DNA of 34,407 nt from CAWHMN01 sp051001135 (lineage in GTDB: Bacteria; Acidobacteriota; Terriglobia; Terriglobales; Acidobacteriaceae): the NCBI GenBank assembly GCA_051001135.1, contig JBPCNO010000025.1, positions 1-34,407 of the forward strand. The letters run 5' to 3'. Shown piece by piece: positions 1 through 8,252 of this stretch. The position numbers were made by a program, and so were the translations under genes. The first letter of the stretch is position 1; every line of letters starts with the position of its first letter. The notes under the pieces were generated by a model that saw nothing but the letters and a program-made list of their open reading frames with translations, was not told the origin of the DNA and searched no databases.

Positions 1-260
1 GCGCTCCATATAAGATTTTAAAGGGCTTACGGGCAAAAATTAGATTCGAAAGGACTTAGCTGGAAGCAGCGGGTCAGTGAGCACCCGATTTCTCCATCGT
101 TAGTTCAAGGATAGCGGAATGGGCGAATCAGTACGCCAGGTTTCCGTCCCTTCCTATTCAGCGGGGTGATTTGCCGAGCGATGGAACCAGCTTGCGTTTG
201 CCTGCGTAGAAGCGACAATAGCGGGGACAGAGGTCATCTCCAGCACTCCGCGGAGGCACC
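1..260. other. Upstream region with no recognisable gene
   Basis: This segment is less GC-rich than what follows. I see no convincing reading frame, RNA gene or mobile-element end in it. In the frame of the following glycosyltransferase it carries stops at 207-209 and 219-221, so that gene cannot start further left than 222. It presumably holds the promoter and leader of that gene, but I could not pick a persuasive -35/-10 pair. Confidence 0.5.
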
Positions 261-263
261 ATC
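252..263 (+). promoter_or_regulatory. Shine-Dalgarno GGAGG followed by putative ATC start
   Basis: GGAGG at 252-256 is followed four bases later by ATC at 261-263. No ATG, GTG or TTG occurs in this frame between the stop at 219-221 and position 480, yet conserved protein sequence begins well before 480. ATC at 261 is therefore the best-placed start; CTG at 273 is the next alternative. The spacing is a little short, so this is an inference. Confidence 0.5.
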
Positions 264-1853
264 TCTCAAACCCTGACGCCGCTACCTTCCGTTTCCTTCA
301 AGAGCGAATCGCTCGCCCGCGCACTCCGGGTCGCCCTGTTCTTTGCGGCGATCAAACTTGCGCTCCACATCGCGGCGAACGCCTGGGAGGCGCATCTGGG
401 CTGGGGCTACTTTCGCGACGAGCTGTATTACATCGTCTGCGGACAGCATCTCGCCTGGGGCTACGTCGACCAGGGACCGGTGGTGGCGCTGCAGGCACGG
501 CTCGGCATCGCGCTCTTCGGCAAATCCCTGGTTGGCATTCGCCTCTTTTCCGCTCTTGCCGGCGCTGCCAAGGTTTTCCTCACCGGCCTGCTCGCATGGT
601 CGCTCGGCGGCCGTCGCGTCGCGCAGGCGCTGGCCATGCTGGGGGTGCTGGTGGCTCCGCAGTTTCTGGGGCTGGACAGCTTCCTCTCCATGAACTCCTT
701 CGAGCCGGTCTTCTGGATGGCCGCGCTGCTCGCCATCGTTCTCATCCTTCGGGATGGCTCCCCGCACTGGTGGCTGCTCTTCGGCGCCGCCGGCGGTGTG
801 GGGCTTGAGAACAAGCCGTCCATGACCTTCTTCCTGGTGGCTCTTCTCGTCGGACTGCTGCTCACGCCCCAGCGCCGCATCCTCTTCAGCCGCTGGTGTG
901 CCGCCGCCATCGTGCTCATGGTTCTGCTCGCGCTGCCCAACCTGCTGTGGCAGATCGGTCATCACTGGGCCACGCTCGAGTTCCTGCACAACGGCCGGGT
1001 GGAGCACAAGAACATTGTCCTGCCGCCGCTCCAGTTCATTCGGCAACAGATCGACATGCTTCACCCTCTCAGCGTGTTCCTCTGGGGTGCCGGGTTGATC
1101 TGGCTGCTGGTCAGCCACCGCGCCGTCACCTTCCGATTCCTGGGCTGGACCTATCTGCTCTTCCTGGGAATCATGATGGCCATGGGCGCCAAGGACTACT
1201 ACGTCTCTCCGATCTATCCCGTGCTCTTCGCCGCGGGTGGTGTCGCCTGGCAATCGCTGCTACGCCGTCCGCGCACCCGCTGGATAGTCCCTGCGTATGC
1301 GCTGCTGCTGCTGGTCACCGGTGTGCTGATCTTACCCATGGCGCTTCCCGTCTTCACCCCACAGACGTGGGTCGCCTACGCCACACGTCTCCATCTACGC
1401 GGCAAGGCGTCGCGGACGGAAAACGAGGCGCAAGGAATTCTGCCGCAGTTCTACGCTGACCGCTTCGGCTGGCAGGAGCTGACGGATAAGGTCACGCGCA
1501 TCTATCAAGGGCTTTCTCCCGCCGACCAGGCAAAGGCCGGCATTCTCTGCTCCAACTACGGCGAGGCGAGCGCGATCAACTGGCTTGCGTCTCCCGGCGC
1601 GCACTTGCCCTTCGCCATCAGCGGACACAATAACTACTATCTGTGGGGACCGCACAACGCCACCGGCGAGGTCATGATCGTGATCAACGGCGCGACCCTG
1701 GCTGAGATGAGGAAGTTCTATAACTCGGTCGAGATCGCGGGCGAGATGAACAACCCCTACTCCATGCCCTACGAGCGCCGGCCCATCTACCTGTGCCGCG
1801 GCCGCAAGGGCAATCTCGCCGCCGACTGGCTGCAGTTCAAGCATTACATTTGA
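261..1853 (+). CDS. ArnT/PMT-type GT-C glycosyltransferase, paralogue 1
   Basis: Polytopic inner-membrane glycosyltransferase of the GT-C fold (ArnT / dolichyl-phosphate-mannose mannosyltransferase-like). Such enzymes move a sugar from a polyprenyl-phosphate donor to a lipid or protein on the periplasmic face; the substrate here is unknown. The first hydrophobic helix is followed by FRDELYY near residues 51-57, the acidic loop motif typical of GT-C catalysis, and many further membrane segments follow. The C-terminal soluble part contains AISGHNNYYLWGP. The product aligns end to end with the next gene. The first ATG/GTG/TTG is a GTG at 480, which would remove the first helix and the FRDE motif. 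Starting at ATC 261 gives 530 residues, against 531 in the paralogue. Family assignment is firm; the start is inferred. Confidence 0.85.
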   Translation: MSQTLTPLPSVSFKSESLARALRVALFFAAIKLALHIAANAWEAHLGWGYFRDELYYIVCGQHLAWGYVDQGPVVALQARLGIALFGKSLVGIRLFSALAGAAKVFLTGLLAWSLGGRRVAQALAMLGVLVAPQFLGLDSFLSMNSFEPVFWMAALLAIVLILRDGSPHWWLLFGAAGGVGLENKPSMTFFLVALLVGLLLTPQRRILFSRWCAAAIVLMVLLALPNLLWQIGHHWATLEFLHNGRVEHKNIVLPPLQFIRQQIDMLHPLSVFLWGAGLIWLLVSHRAVTFRFLGWTYLLFLGIMMAMGAKDYYVSPIYPVLFAAGGVAWQSLLRRPRTRWIVPAYALLLLVTGVLILPMALPVFTPQTWVAYATRLHLRGKASRTENEAQGILPQFYADRFGWQELTDKVTRIYQGLSPADQAKAGILCSNYGEASAINWLASPGAHLPFAISGHNNYYLWGPHNATGEVMIVINGATLAEMRKFYNSVEIAGEMNNPYSMPYERRPIYLCRGRKGNLAADWLQFKHYI

Positions 1854-1951
1854 CCATCGACTCGAACAATCCGCAGACCCAGCAAGGTCCGGTCCTGCCG
1901 GCGCCAGCCGTTCTGTCATACGATCCGTGCTAACGTGGATTTGTCCACCCC

Positions 1952-3547
1952 ATGAGCACATCCGCAGCTCCGGCTTCTTCCCTTCGACAGGCAGCTCCGG
2001 CTTCTTCCCTTCGACATGCGCTTCGTCTTGCATTACTGTTTGCGGCGGTTAAGCTCGCAATCCAGATTGGGATCAATCTGGTTGCGCCGCACTTCGGCTA
2101 CAGCCTCTTCCGGGACGAGCTCTACTACATCGACTGCGGGCGGCATCTGGCCTGGGGATACGTCGATCACGCGCCGATGGTTGCGCTGCAGGCGCGGATC
2201 GCGGATACCCTCTTTGGCCACACCCATCTGTGGGCCTTCCGTCTGATTTCGGCGATGGCCGGAGCGGGCATGGTCTTCCTCACCGGCTTGCTCGCATGGT
2301 CCATGGGTGGCGGGAAGGGCGCGCAAATTCTGGCCATGCTTGGCTCATTAGCGGCCGTGGTGAACCTGCCGCTCGACGGCTATCTCTCCATGAACTCCTT
2401 CGAGCCGGTCTTCTGGATGACCGGCATGCTGTCCCTCATCATGGTTGCGCGCGGTGGCAGTCCGCGCTGGTGGCTTCTGTTCGGTCTGGCTTCAGGTCTG
2501 GGACTCGAAAACAAGCACACAGAGGTCTTCTTCCTGGTTGCGCTGCTGATTGCATTACTGCTCAGCCCGCAACGCAGATTGCTGCGCAGCCGGTACGCGG
2601 CCGCGGGCATCGCATTGATCTTCGCGCTGGCGCTGCCCAACCTGCTATGGCAATGGCACCATCACTTTCCTACGTGGGAGTGGTTGCAACGGATCAGCCG
2701 TCTGCACAAGAACGTGGTGCTGGGGCCCGCGGCCTTTCTCTGGCAGCAGGTATTCGTGCTCAATCCGCTGGCCTTCCCGCTGTGGCTCGGAGGAGTGCTG
2801 TGGCTGCTGTTCAGCGCGCGCGCGCGCCGCTTCCGCTTCGTTGGGTTGACCTATGTAGTCTTTCTGCCGCTCATGTTCGCGCTTCACGCCAAGGACTACT
2901 ATCTTGCACCCATCTATCCGGCCTACTTCGCGGCGGGCGGAGTGGTTTGCCTTGCGCTGCTGACGAAGACCTGGCAGCGGCGAGTCCTGCTCCCCATCTA
3001 CGTATTTCTTTTTTGTGCTCTCGCCGTGATTGGCGCGCCCGCAATCGCGCCGCTGCTTCCCTGGGATCGCTATGACGCCTACACTGCGGCGACCCATCTG
3101 CGTCCCCGCGACAGTGAACGCTTCGCACGAATCAGGCAGCCCCAGTTTCTGGCAGACATGACCAGTTGGCCCCAATTCACCGCGCAGATGGCTGCCGCGT
3201 ATAACGCACTTCCACCGGATGTGCGCGCGCGCACCTTCATCTACTGCGGCGACTACGGTCAGGCCGGGGCGATCGATGTGCTGGGCCCTCAATACGGCCT
3301 GCCGCACGCCATCTCCGGCCACATGAATTACTGGCTCTGGGGTCCGCAGGGGCAGCTCACCGACAGCATGCTGGTGATAGGGCAGAGCCGCGAAGACGTG
3401 GAAAAAAGCTACCGGCACGTGCGCCAGGTGGGCCGGATCGACACGCCGTGGTCGATGCCCGATGAAAACGGACTGCCCATCTGGTACGCGACCGGCCGCT
3501 ACCGCTCAGTCGCGGAGATCTGGCCAACCACCAAGAACTGGTACTAG
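1952..3547 (+). CDS. ArnT/PMT-type GT-C glycosyltransferase, paralogue 2
   Basis: A 531-residue multi-pass membrane glycosyltransferase, the tandem paralogue of the preceding gene, 98 bp downstream on the same strand and probably co-transcribed. It has the same first helix, FRDELYYI at residues 53-60, CGRHLAWGYVDHAP, LSMNSFEPVFWM, and a closing soluble domain with AISGHMNYWLWGP. A 36-nt stretch is identical in the two copies, including silent positions, which suggests fairly recent duplication or gene conversion. It starts at ATG 1952; the N-terminal tail holds a duplicated nine-residue unit (AAPASSLRQ/AAPASSLRH) from a 27-bp tandem duplication. It probably glycosylates a lipid or cell-surface polymer; donor and acceptor cannot be read from sequence. 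Confidence 0.88.
   Translation: MSTSAAPASSLRQAAPASSLRHALRLALLFAAVKLAIQIGINLVAPHFGYSLFRDELYYIDCGRHLAWGYVDHAPMVALQARIADTLFGHTHLWAFRLISAMAGAGMVFLTGLLAWSMGGGKGAQILAMLGSLAAVVNLPLDGYLSMNSFEPVFWMTGMLSLIMVARGGSPRWWLLFGLASGLGLENKHTEVFFLVALLIALLLSPQRRLLRSRYAAAGIALIFALALPNLLWQWHHHFPTWEWLQRISRLHKNVVLGPAAFLWQQVFVLNPLAFPLWLGGVLWLLFSARARRFRFVGLTYVVFLPLMFALHAKDYYLAPIYPAYFAAGGVVCLALLTKTWQRRVLLPIYVFLFCALAVIGAPAIAPLLPWDRYDAYTAATHLRPRDSERFARIRQPQFLADMTSWPQFTAQMAAAYNALPPDVRARTFIYCGDYGQAGAIDVLGPQYGLPHAISGHMNYWLWGPQGQLTDSMLVIGQSREDVEKSYRHVRQVGRIDTPWSMPDENGLPIWYATGRYRSVAEIWPTTKNWY
1964..2017 (+). repeat. 27-bp tandem duplication in the glycosyltransferase 5' end
   Basis: Two adjacent 27-bp units, 1964-1990 and 1991-2017, differ only in the last base. 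The duplication is in frame and adds nine residues to the cytoplasmic tail before the first membrane helix, where length changes are tolerated. The near identity implies a recent origin. Confidence 0.9.
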
Positions 3548-3663
3548 AGGACGGGGCATCCCGCAGCCAACGAAGTGGCGCATACGCGCTGTGTGGCGCA
3601 CGTGCGAGACAAGATAGTGCTTGCACTTCCCGATCCGCCCGGTAGGCTGGTGATACTTCGAGC

Positions 3664-3683
3664 GAGGAGCGCCCCCAACCATC
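3664..3683 (+). promoter_or_regulatory. Purine-rich RBS and putative ATC start of the permease
   Basis: GAGGAG at 3664-3669 precedes ATC at 3681-3683 by 11 bases. The frame has a stop at 3651-3653 and then no ATG, GTG or TTG until ATG 3819, which lies after the conserved first APC helix. ATC 3681 (or ATT 3693) is the only usable near-cognate codon ahead of the conserved sequence. The spacing is long, so this is tentative. Confidence 0.4.
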
Positions 3684-5087
3684 GCCTTCCCGATTCCTGA
3701 CACTGCTGGCAAACGCGGTACGGACGAACCGCTCCCGCGCGTCCTGGGTCTGTCCCACGCCACGGCCATCGTAGTCGGCACTATTATCGGCAGCGGCATC
3801 TTTCTGGTACCGCAGGAGATGATGCGCGCCGTCGGCACCTCGGGACTGGTCTATCTCGCCTGGACGGTTGCCGGCCTGCTCTCTCTCTTCGGCGCCATGA
3901 CCTACGCGGAGCTGGCCGCGCGTATGCCGCAAGCGGGCGGTGAGTATGTCTACCTGCGGGGCGCTTACGGCGATCTCGTGGCGTTCCTCTACATGTGGAC
4001 GTGGTTTGCCGTGGCCAAGCCTGCCTCCATCGCCAGTGTGACCACGGGCCTCGCGCGTACCCTGGCCCTGTTCCCCGCATTCGCGTGGCTGGACCACGTA
4101 TGCATCGGCGGATCGTTCGTCGTCTACTGGTCGCAGCTCTTCGCCATCGTGGTCACGTGGCTGATCACCGGACTGAACTATCTGGGCATGCGCCGGGCGG
4201 GAGAGTTTCAGCTCGTCTTCACCTGGCTCAAGGTGCTGCTGGTGCTGGGCATCGCCGGCGCCTGCATCTCCAGTCCCATTGGATCCGTCCGCCACTTCGA
4301 GAGCATATTCTCCGGCGCGCAGGGTGGCTTCGCCGGCTTCATGGTCGCGTTGATCGCGGCGCTGTGGGCCTACGACGGATGGAACGACCTGAACATGGTT
4401 GCGGGCGAGGTGAGGCGGCCGGAGCGCAACCTGCCGCTGGCGCTGATCGCGGGCGTGGTCATCGTCGGTGGCCTGTACATGACGGTGAACGCCGCCATCC
4501 AGTACATGCTGCCGGCGGCGCAGGTGGCGGCCTCACCGCGGCCGGCGGTAGCCGCCATGCAATTGGCGACCGGACATATCGGGGCGGCCATCGTGACCGC
4601 GGGTATGGCGGTCAGCATCCTGGTCACGCTCAACGGCACCATCATGTCGGGCGCGCGTGTCCCCTTCGCGGCGGCGCGCGATGGTCTCTTCATCGCCAAG
4701 CTGGCGGAGGTGCATCCGCGCTTTCAAAGCCCGGCGCCCTCGCTCATCACCCAAGCGTTGCTCAGCACCTTCCTGCTGCTTGTCGTGGGGCGCTTCCAGC
4801 AACTTTTCGAATTGGCGATCTTCGCCGAGTGGCTCTTCTACATGGTTGCCACCAGCACTATCTTCGTCTACCGGCGGCGTGCGCTGCGGCAGGGTGAAGC
4901 GGCCACGTTTCGCATGTGGGGATATCCGCTATTGCCTGCGCTCTTCATCGCAGCCGCGGCCACGCTGCTGTACTACTCCTTCACGAACAATCTTCGAAAC
5001 TCGCTGATCGGCCTGGCGATCATCCTCTGCGGCCTGCCGCTGTCTCTCTTCTTCAAAGGCGACAAAGGCGCGGCAATCCGCGGCTGA
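3681..5087 (+). CDS. APC-family amino-acid permease
   Basis: Twelve-helix secondary transporter of the amino acid-polyamine-organocation superfamily, closest in character to the LAT/SLC7-like branch, likely importing or exchanging amino acids across the inner membrane. The diagnostic first helix GTIIGSGIFLVP lies just upstream of the first ATG (3819). Then come ELAARMPQAGGEYVYLRGAY, LWAYDGWNDLN in helix 6, and further hydrophobic segments to the C-terminus. Starting at 3819 would delete helix 1, which forms the substrate site in this family, so an upstream start is required; from ATC 3681 the product is 468 residues, a normal family length. It is on the same strand as the two glycosyltransferases but 133 bp downstream. 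The substrate cannot be deduced. Confidence 0.85.
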   Translation: MAFPIPDTAGKRGTDEPLPRVLGLSHATAIVVGTIIGSGIFLVPQEMMRAVGTSGLVYLAWTVAGLLSLFGAMTYAELAARMPQAGGEYVYLRGAYGDLVAFLYMWTWFAVAKPASIASVTTGLARTLALFPAFAWLDHVCIGGSFVVYWSQLFAIVVTWLITGLNYLGMRRAGEFQLVFTWLKVLLVLGIAGACISSPIGSVRHFESIFSGAQGGFAGFMVALIAALWAYDGWNDLNMVAGEVRRPERNLPLALIAGVVIVGGLYMTVNAAIQYMLPAAQVAASPRPAVAAMQLATGHIGAAIVTAGMAVSILVTLNGTIMSGARVPFAAARDGLFIAKLAEVHPRFQSPAPSLITQALLSTFLLLVVGRFQQLFELAIFAEWLFYMVATSTIFVYRRRALRQGEAATFRMWGYPLLPALFIAAAATLLYYSFTNNLRNSLIGLAIILCGLPLSLFFKGDKGAAIRG

Positions 5088-5245
5088 GAGTGAAAGCGGT
5101 TGACGATCTATTGGCAGATGGAATGCTCTCATGGCGAGCGAAAAAATGGCCCGCGCATGCCATAGGTAATGCTGCTTCCGGGGCATCAAGTTCGACCGAC
5201 GGGTGAGGGACAGCCGCGCCCTTTCGCGATTGAATAGACCTCGTC

Positions 5246-5512
5246 ATGATCTCCCTCGACCTCACGCACGAAGTCATCCTGGATCAAACCAAACTCTATC
5301 TCGTCAAGGGCCGCACCATCACCACCTGCCATACCTGCAAGAAGAGCGTCTATCGCATGACGGCGTTCCGCTGCGATGAATGCAAACATGATTTCTGCGG
5401 CGGCTGCGTCGCCTCCTGCCGCTGCCAGAGCCGCGGCTTTCGCGTGAACCTGTCCTTCTGGAAGCGCCAGACGGGCGCCGTGACCCAACAGCGGCTTGCC
5501 ATCGTCCGCTAG
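5246..5512 (+). CDS. Small Cys-rich putative zinc-binding protein
   Basis: An 88-residue protein that I cannot assign to a named family. It is coding by codon bias: GC-rich third positions continue throughout. Eight cysteines cluster at residues 28, 31, 43, 46, 51, 54, 58 and 60, with histidines at 29 and 48, in the order CHTC, CDEC, C, CGGC, CRC. This resembles a treble-clef, B-box or zinc-ribbon module that could bind two metal ions. A beta-strand-like segment precedes the cluster and a basic tail follows it. There is no signal peptide, so it is probably cytoplasmic. It stands alone between the permease and an exported ORFan. A nucleic-acid or protein-binding role is possible but only a guess. 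Confidence 0.65.
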   Translation: MISLDLTHEVILDQTKLYLVKGRTITTCHTCKKSVYRMTAFRCDECKHDFCGGCVASCRCQSRGFRVNLSFWKRQTGAVTQQRLAIVR

Positions 5513-5593
5513 CGGCCTCCTGAGCGCACAACACGCCCTTTAACCAATCCCTCTCCCAACCGTCGGCGCGGTTTTCTGCTTAAGGCAACGTTC

Positions 5594-6481
5594 ATGAAAC
5601 ACGCTGCAGCAATTTCCGTCCTAATACTCGCTCACCTCGCGTCATTCGGACAGCAGCAGCAGAGTAAGACCTGGATTGACAGCGACGGAAATAAACAGAT
5701 AGTCGACTTGAAGCAGGGCTACACTGAGATTCACAAGGATGGCACCAAGGGAAATCTGAGCCCAGCAGATGTCACTAGACTTTGTAACAACTTGGATCAG
5801 TACCCCGCATTGGGTCAGAGTGAGGATGGCAAAGCAGCCGCGCAGCTTTGCGAGGTATGGGCACTGTTGCAGCCCAGAACTCAGGTTGAAAAGCTACATT
5901 GGGATGAGCTGATAAATCGCCTCATGCTGCTGACCCCCGCATCGACTAATTTCGAAAGATATCGCGGGATGGAGTTGAAATCTGACGCCAGCGCCAAGAC
6001 CTATGACGCGACCATTGTTCCCGATGATTTGGGATACCAACCTTCTTGCACGATTGAAGTGGAAGACCGGGCTGATCTCGGGATGCTATACACCTATGAG
6101 TGCATCGTAAAAACCCATTCATACGGCATGGCAATAAGTCTTCAAAAACTGTTAGCAAAGGAACTGGCTGATCTCCCTTTGCCGGTTGAAGATCAAGTCA
6201 GAGAACACGGCTTATATGCTAATGCAAAGAACAAGGGACTCTGCGCCCCGACTGGAGAGTGCGCGCTCGAGCATACTTACGTGACAGCCGTGAAGGATTG
6301 GAAAACTCTTCAGATCGAGGCGTGGCCAGATTTCACCCGAAATGTAGTCCTTGAATTGATGACAAGCGAACACGGGAAGCACGCGGCGATTACTGGCGTT
6401 GCTGGCGATTCGGGCTCAGTTTCGTTTGAGATTATGTCCGTAGGCCCACGTGAGGCTAATGATCATGGAACCTTTAGGTAG
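5594..6481 (+). CDS. Exported hypothetical protein of low GC content
   Basis: A 295-residue protein with a short signal peptide (MKHAAAISVLILAHLASFGQ) and a likely cleavage before the Gln run. I recognise no domain. The mature part opens with a polar segment (TWIDSDGNKQIVDLKQGYTE), has an amphipathic helical stretch around residues 60-115, and contains several cysteines (for example CTIEVEDR, YECIV, GLCAPTGEC) that could form disulfides in the periplasm. Codon use is visibly more AT-rich than in every neighbour, with many A/T third positions, which suggests recent acquisition. It converges on glgA with about 90 bp between. Function unknown. Confidence 0.7.
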   Translation: MKHAAAISVLILAHLASFGQQQQSKTWIDSDGNKQIVDLKQGYTEIHKDGTKGNLSPADVTRLCNNLDQYPALGQSEDGKAAAQLCEVWALLQPRTQVEKLHWDELINRLMLLTPASTNFERYRGMELKSDASAKTYDATIVPDDLGYQPSCTIEVEDRADLGMLYTYECIVKTHSYGMAISLQKLLAKELADLPLPVEDQVREHGLYANAKNKGLCAPTGECALEHTYVTAVKDWKTLQIEAWPDFTRNVVLELMTSEHGKHAAITGVAGDSGSVSFEIMSVGPREANDHGTFR

Positions 6482-6572
6482 GTTATCTTATGCCACTGAA
6501 CAGACGCCACTCCTGAGGTGGAGCCTATACGCTACGCTGATAGGAATGCGTACAAGATCCATTCATTAATTC

Positions 6573-8033
6573 CTAGGACCGCCGCCGTACACACTCCTCA
6601 TACTGCTTCACATACTCCCCCGCCGGTACCGTCCAGGAGAAATCCCGCAGCATGCCATTGCGCATCAGGACCCGCCAATTCTCGCGGTCCTTGTAGGCTT
6701 CGAGCGCTCGCCGTAACGCATCGAGAAATGCGCCGACATCGTAGTTGGCGAACTTGAACCCGGTGCCCGTGCCCTGCTCCGGATTCCACTCCTCAATGGT
6801 ATCCTCCAGTCCACCGGTCGCATGCACCACCGGCACTGTGCCGTACTTCAAGCTGTACATCTGGCTCAGGCCGCAGGGCTCATAACGCGAGGGCATCAGG
6901 AAGATATCCGCGCCGGCTTCGATCTTGTGGGCCAGCGTGTTGTCGTAGGCGACCTTCACGGCTACTCGATCTGGATATTTCTCCGCCAGCGAACGCAGCA
7001 GCCCCTCGTAGTACGCCTCGCCGGTGCCCAGCACGACCAGCAGCACATCGCGCTCCATCAGTTCGGGCATACCTTCCGCCAGCAGGTCGAAACCCTTCTG
7101 CGTCGCCAGCCAGGAGACCATGCCCAGCACCGGCCGGTCACCCTTCGCCCGCTGTAGCCCGAAGGCGTGCAACAGATCGCGGCGACAGTCTGCCTTCGCC
7201 TCGGGCCGTTCGGCGGTGTAGTGGGCCGCGATCTTGCGGTCGGTCGCAGGATTCCACTCGTTATAGTCGATCCCATTCAGGATGCCCGTGAGTTCGATCG
7301 ATCGCGCGCGCAGCACGCCATCCAGCCCATTGCCCAGCTCCGGGGTCTGGATCTCCTCCGCGTACTTGCGGCTCACCGTGGTCATGGCATCGCAGTACAC
7401 GATGCCGCCCTTGAGAAAGTTGACCTGGTTGTAAAACTCCAGCCACTCCGGGGTGTAGAGATCCCATGGCAACAGCAGCTTGTCAATCACCGACGACGGA
7501 AATCGTCCCTGAAAGGCCTCGCCCGCATTGTGAATCGTCAACAGGCACGGCACCTTGCGCAGCACCGGATCCAGGGAGTAGAGGGTCCGCAGCATCACCG
7601 GCACCATCGAAGCCTGCCAGTCATGTACGTGAAACAGGTCGGGTACCCCCAACTGCTTCACGCTCTCGATCACCACCCGGCAGAAGAGGCCATAGCGCTC
7701 ACCATTGTCGCCGTATTCACGTCCCTTCACGCCGTAAAGACCCTCGCGGTCGAAGAACTCCGGGATATCCACGAAGTAGAACTGCACTCCGTCATGGACG
7801 CCGCCATCCATCACGCTGGCAAAACGGCTGAAGGACTGCCCGGGAATGGTAATGCTGGGGATCGCCACCTTCGCCTGTTTGCCGAGCTTCTGCACCTGCC
7901 GGTAGAAAGGAAGATAGACCGTCACCTGATGCCCTTGCCGCACGATCTCGCGCGGCAAAGCGCCGATGACATCGGCCAGGCCACCTGTCTTCGCGTACGG
8001 CACACACTCCGAGGCCACAAACACGATATGCAT
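6573..8033 (-). CDS. glgA: Glycogen synthase (ADP-glucose type)
   Basis: 486-residue GT5 family alpha-1,4-glucan synthase, transferring glucose from ADP-glucose to the non-reducing end of glycogen in the cytoplasm. The N-terminus carries the ADP-glucose-binding KTGGL motif at residues 15-19 (MHIVFVASECVPYAKTGGLA). The middle has HVHDWQAS, and the C-terminal Rossmann domain has MPSRYEPCGLSQMYSLKYGT, the family's catalytic E-x7-E region. Length is normal. Start ATG 8033 is preceded by GGAG five bases upstream. No other glycogen genes lie beside it. It diverges from rsmA across about 220 bp that should hold both promoters. Confidence 0.97.
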   Translation of the reverse strand: MHIVFVASECVPYAKTGGLADVIGALPREIVRQGHQVTVYLPFYRQVQKLGKQAKVAIPSITIPGQSFSRFASVMDGGVHDGVQFYFVDIPEFFDREGLYGVKGREYGDNGERYGLFCRVVIESVKQLGVPDLFHVHDWQASMVPVMLRTLYSLDPVLRKVPCLLTIHNAGEAFQGRFPSSVIDKLLLPWDLYTPEWLEFYNQVNFLKGGIVYCDAMTTVSRKYAEEIQTPELGNGLDGVLRARSIELTGILNGIDYNEWNPATDRKIAAHYTAERPEAKADCRRDLLHAFGLQRAKGDRPVLGMVSWLATQKGFDLLAEGMPELMERDVLLVVLGTGEAYYEGLLRSLAEKYPDRVAVKVAYDNTLAHKIEAGADIFLMPSRYEPCGLSQMYSLKYGTVPVVHATGGLEDTIEEWNPEQGTGTGFKFANYDVGAFLDALRRALEAYKDRENWRVLMRNGMLRDFSWTVPAGEYVKQYEECVRRRS

Positions 8034-8252
8034 CGCACACTCCGCAAACCAGTCAAGCTGCTCTCGATGAGATTCTAGAGCAGTTCTTCGGGAGGCATGG
8101 CGATCGATACAAAGGACGCCGCTGTTTCTCTCTAAAGAGACTGCATGGCATTGGGCCCTTCGCGCGGAAAGACCGAGCGCGAATACAGTAGCAGGAGATC
8201 TGTTTCGCTCGTCACGCGCTAGCCCCTGTCCTCATCCCATGTTGAGTTGACC

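Noticed and set aside
282..1253. 323-codon open frame on the minus strand
   Set aside because: It lies antisense to the glycosyltransferase, whose plus-frame protein has clear family motifs. The minus translation is Glu/Gln/Arg/His-rich with no structure, typical of a high-GC shadow frame.
7167..8078. 303-codon open frame on the plus strand over glgA
   Set aside because: Antisense shadow of a conserved glycogen synthase gene.
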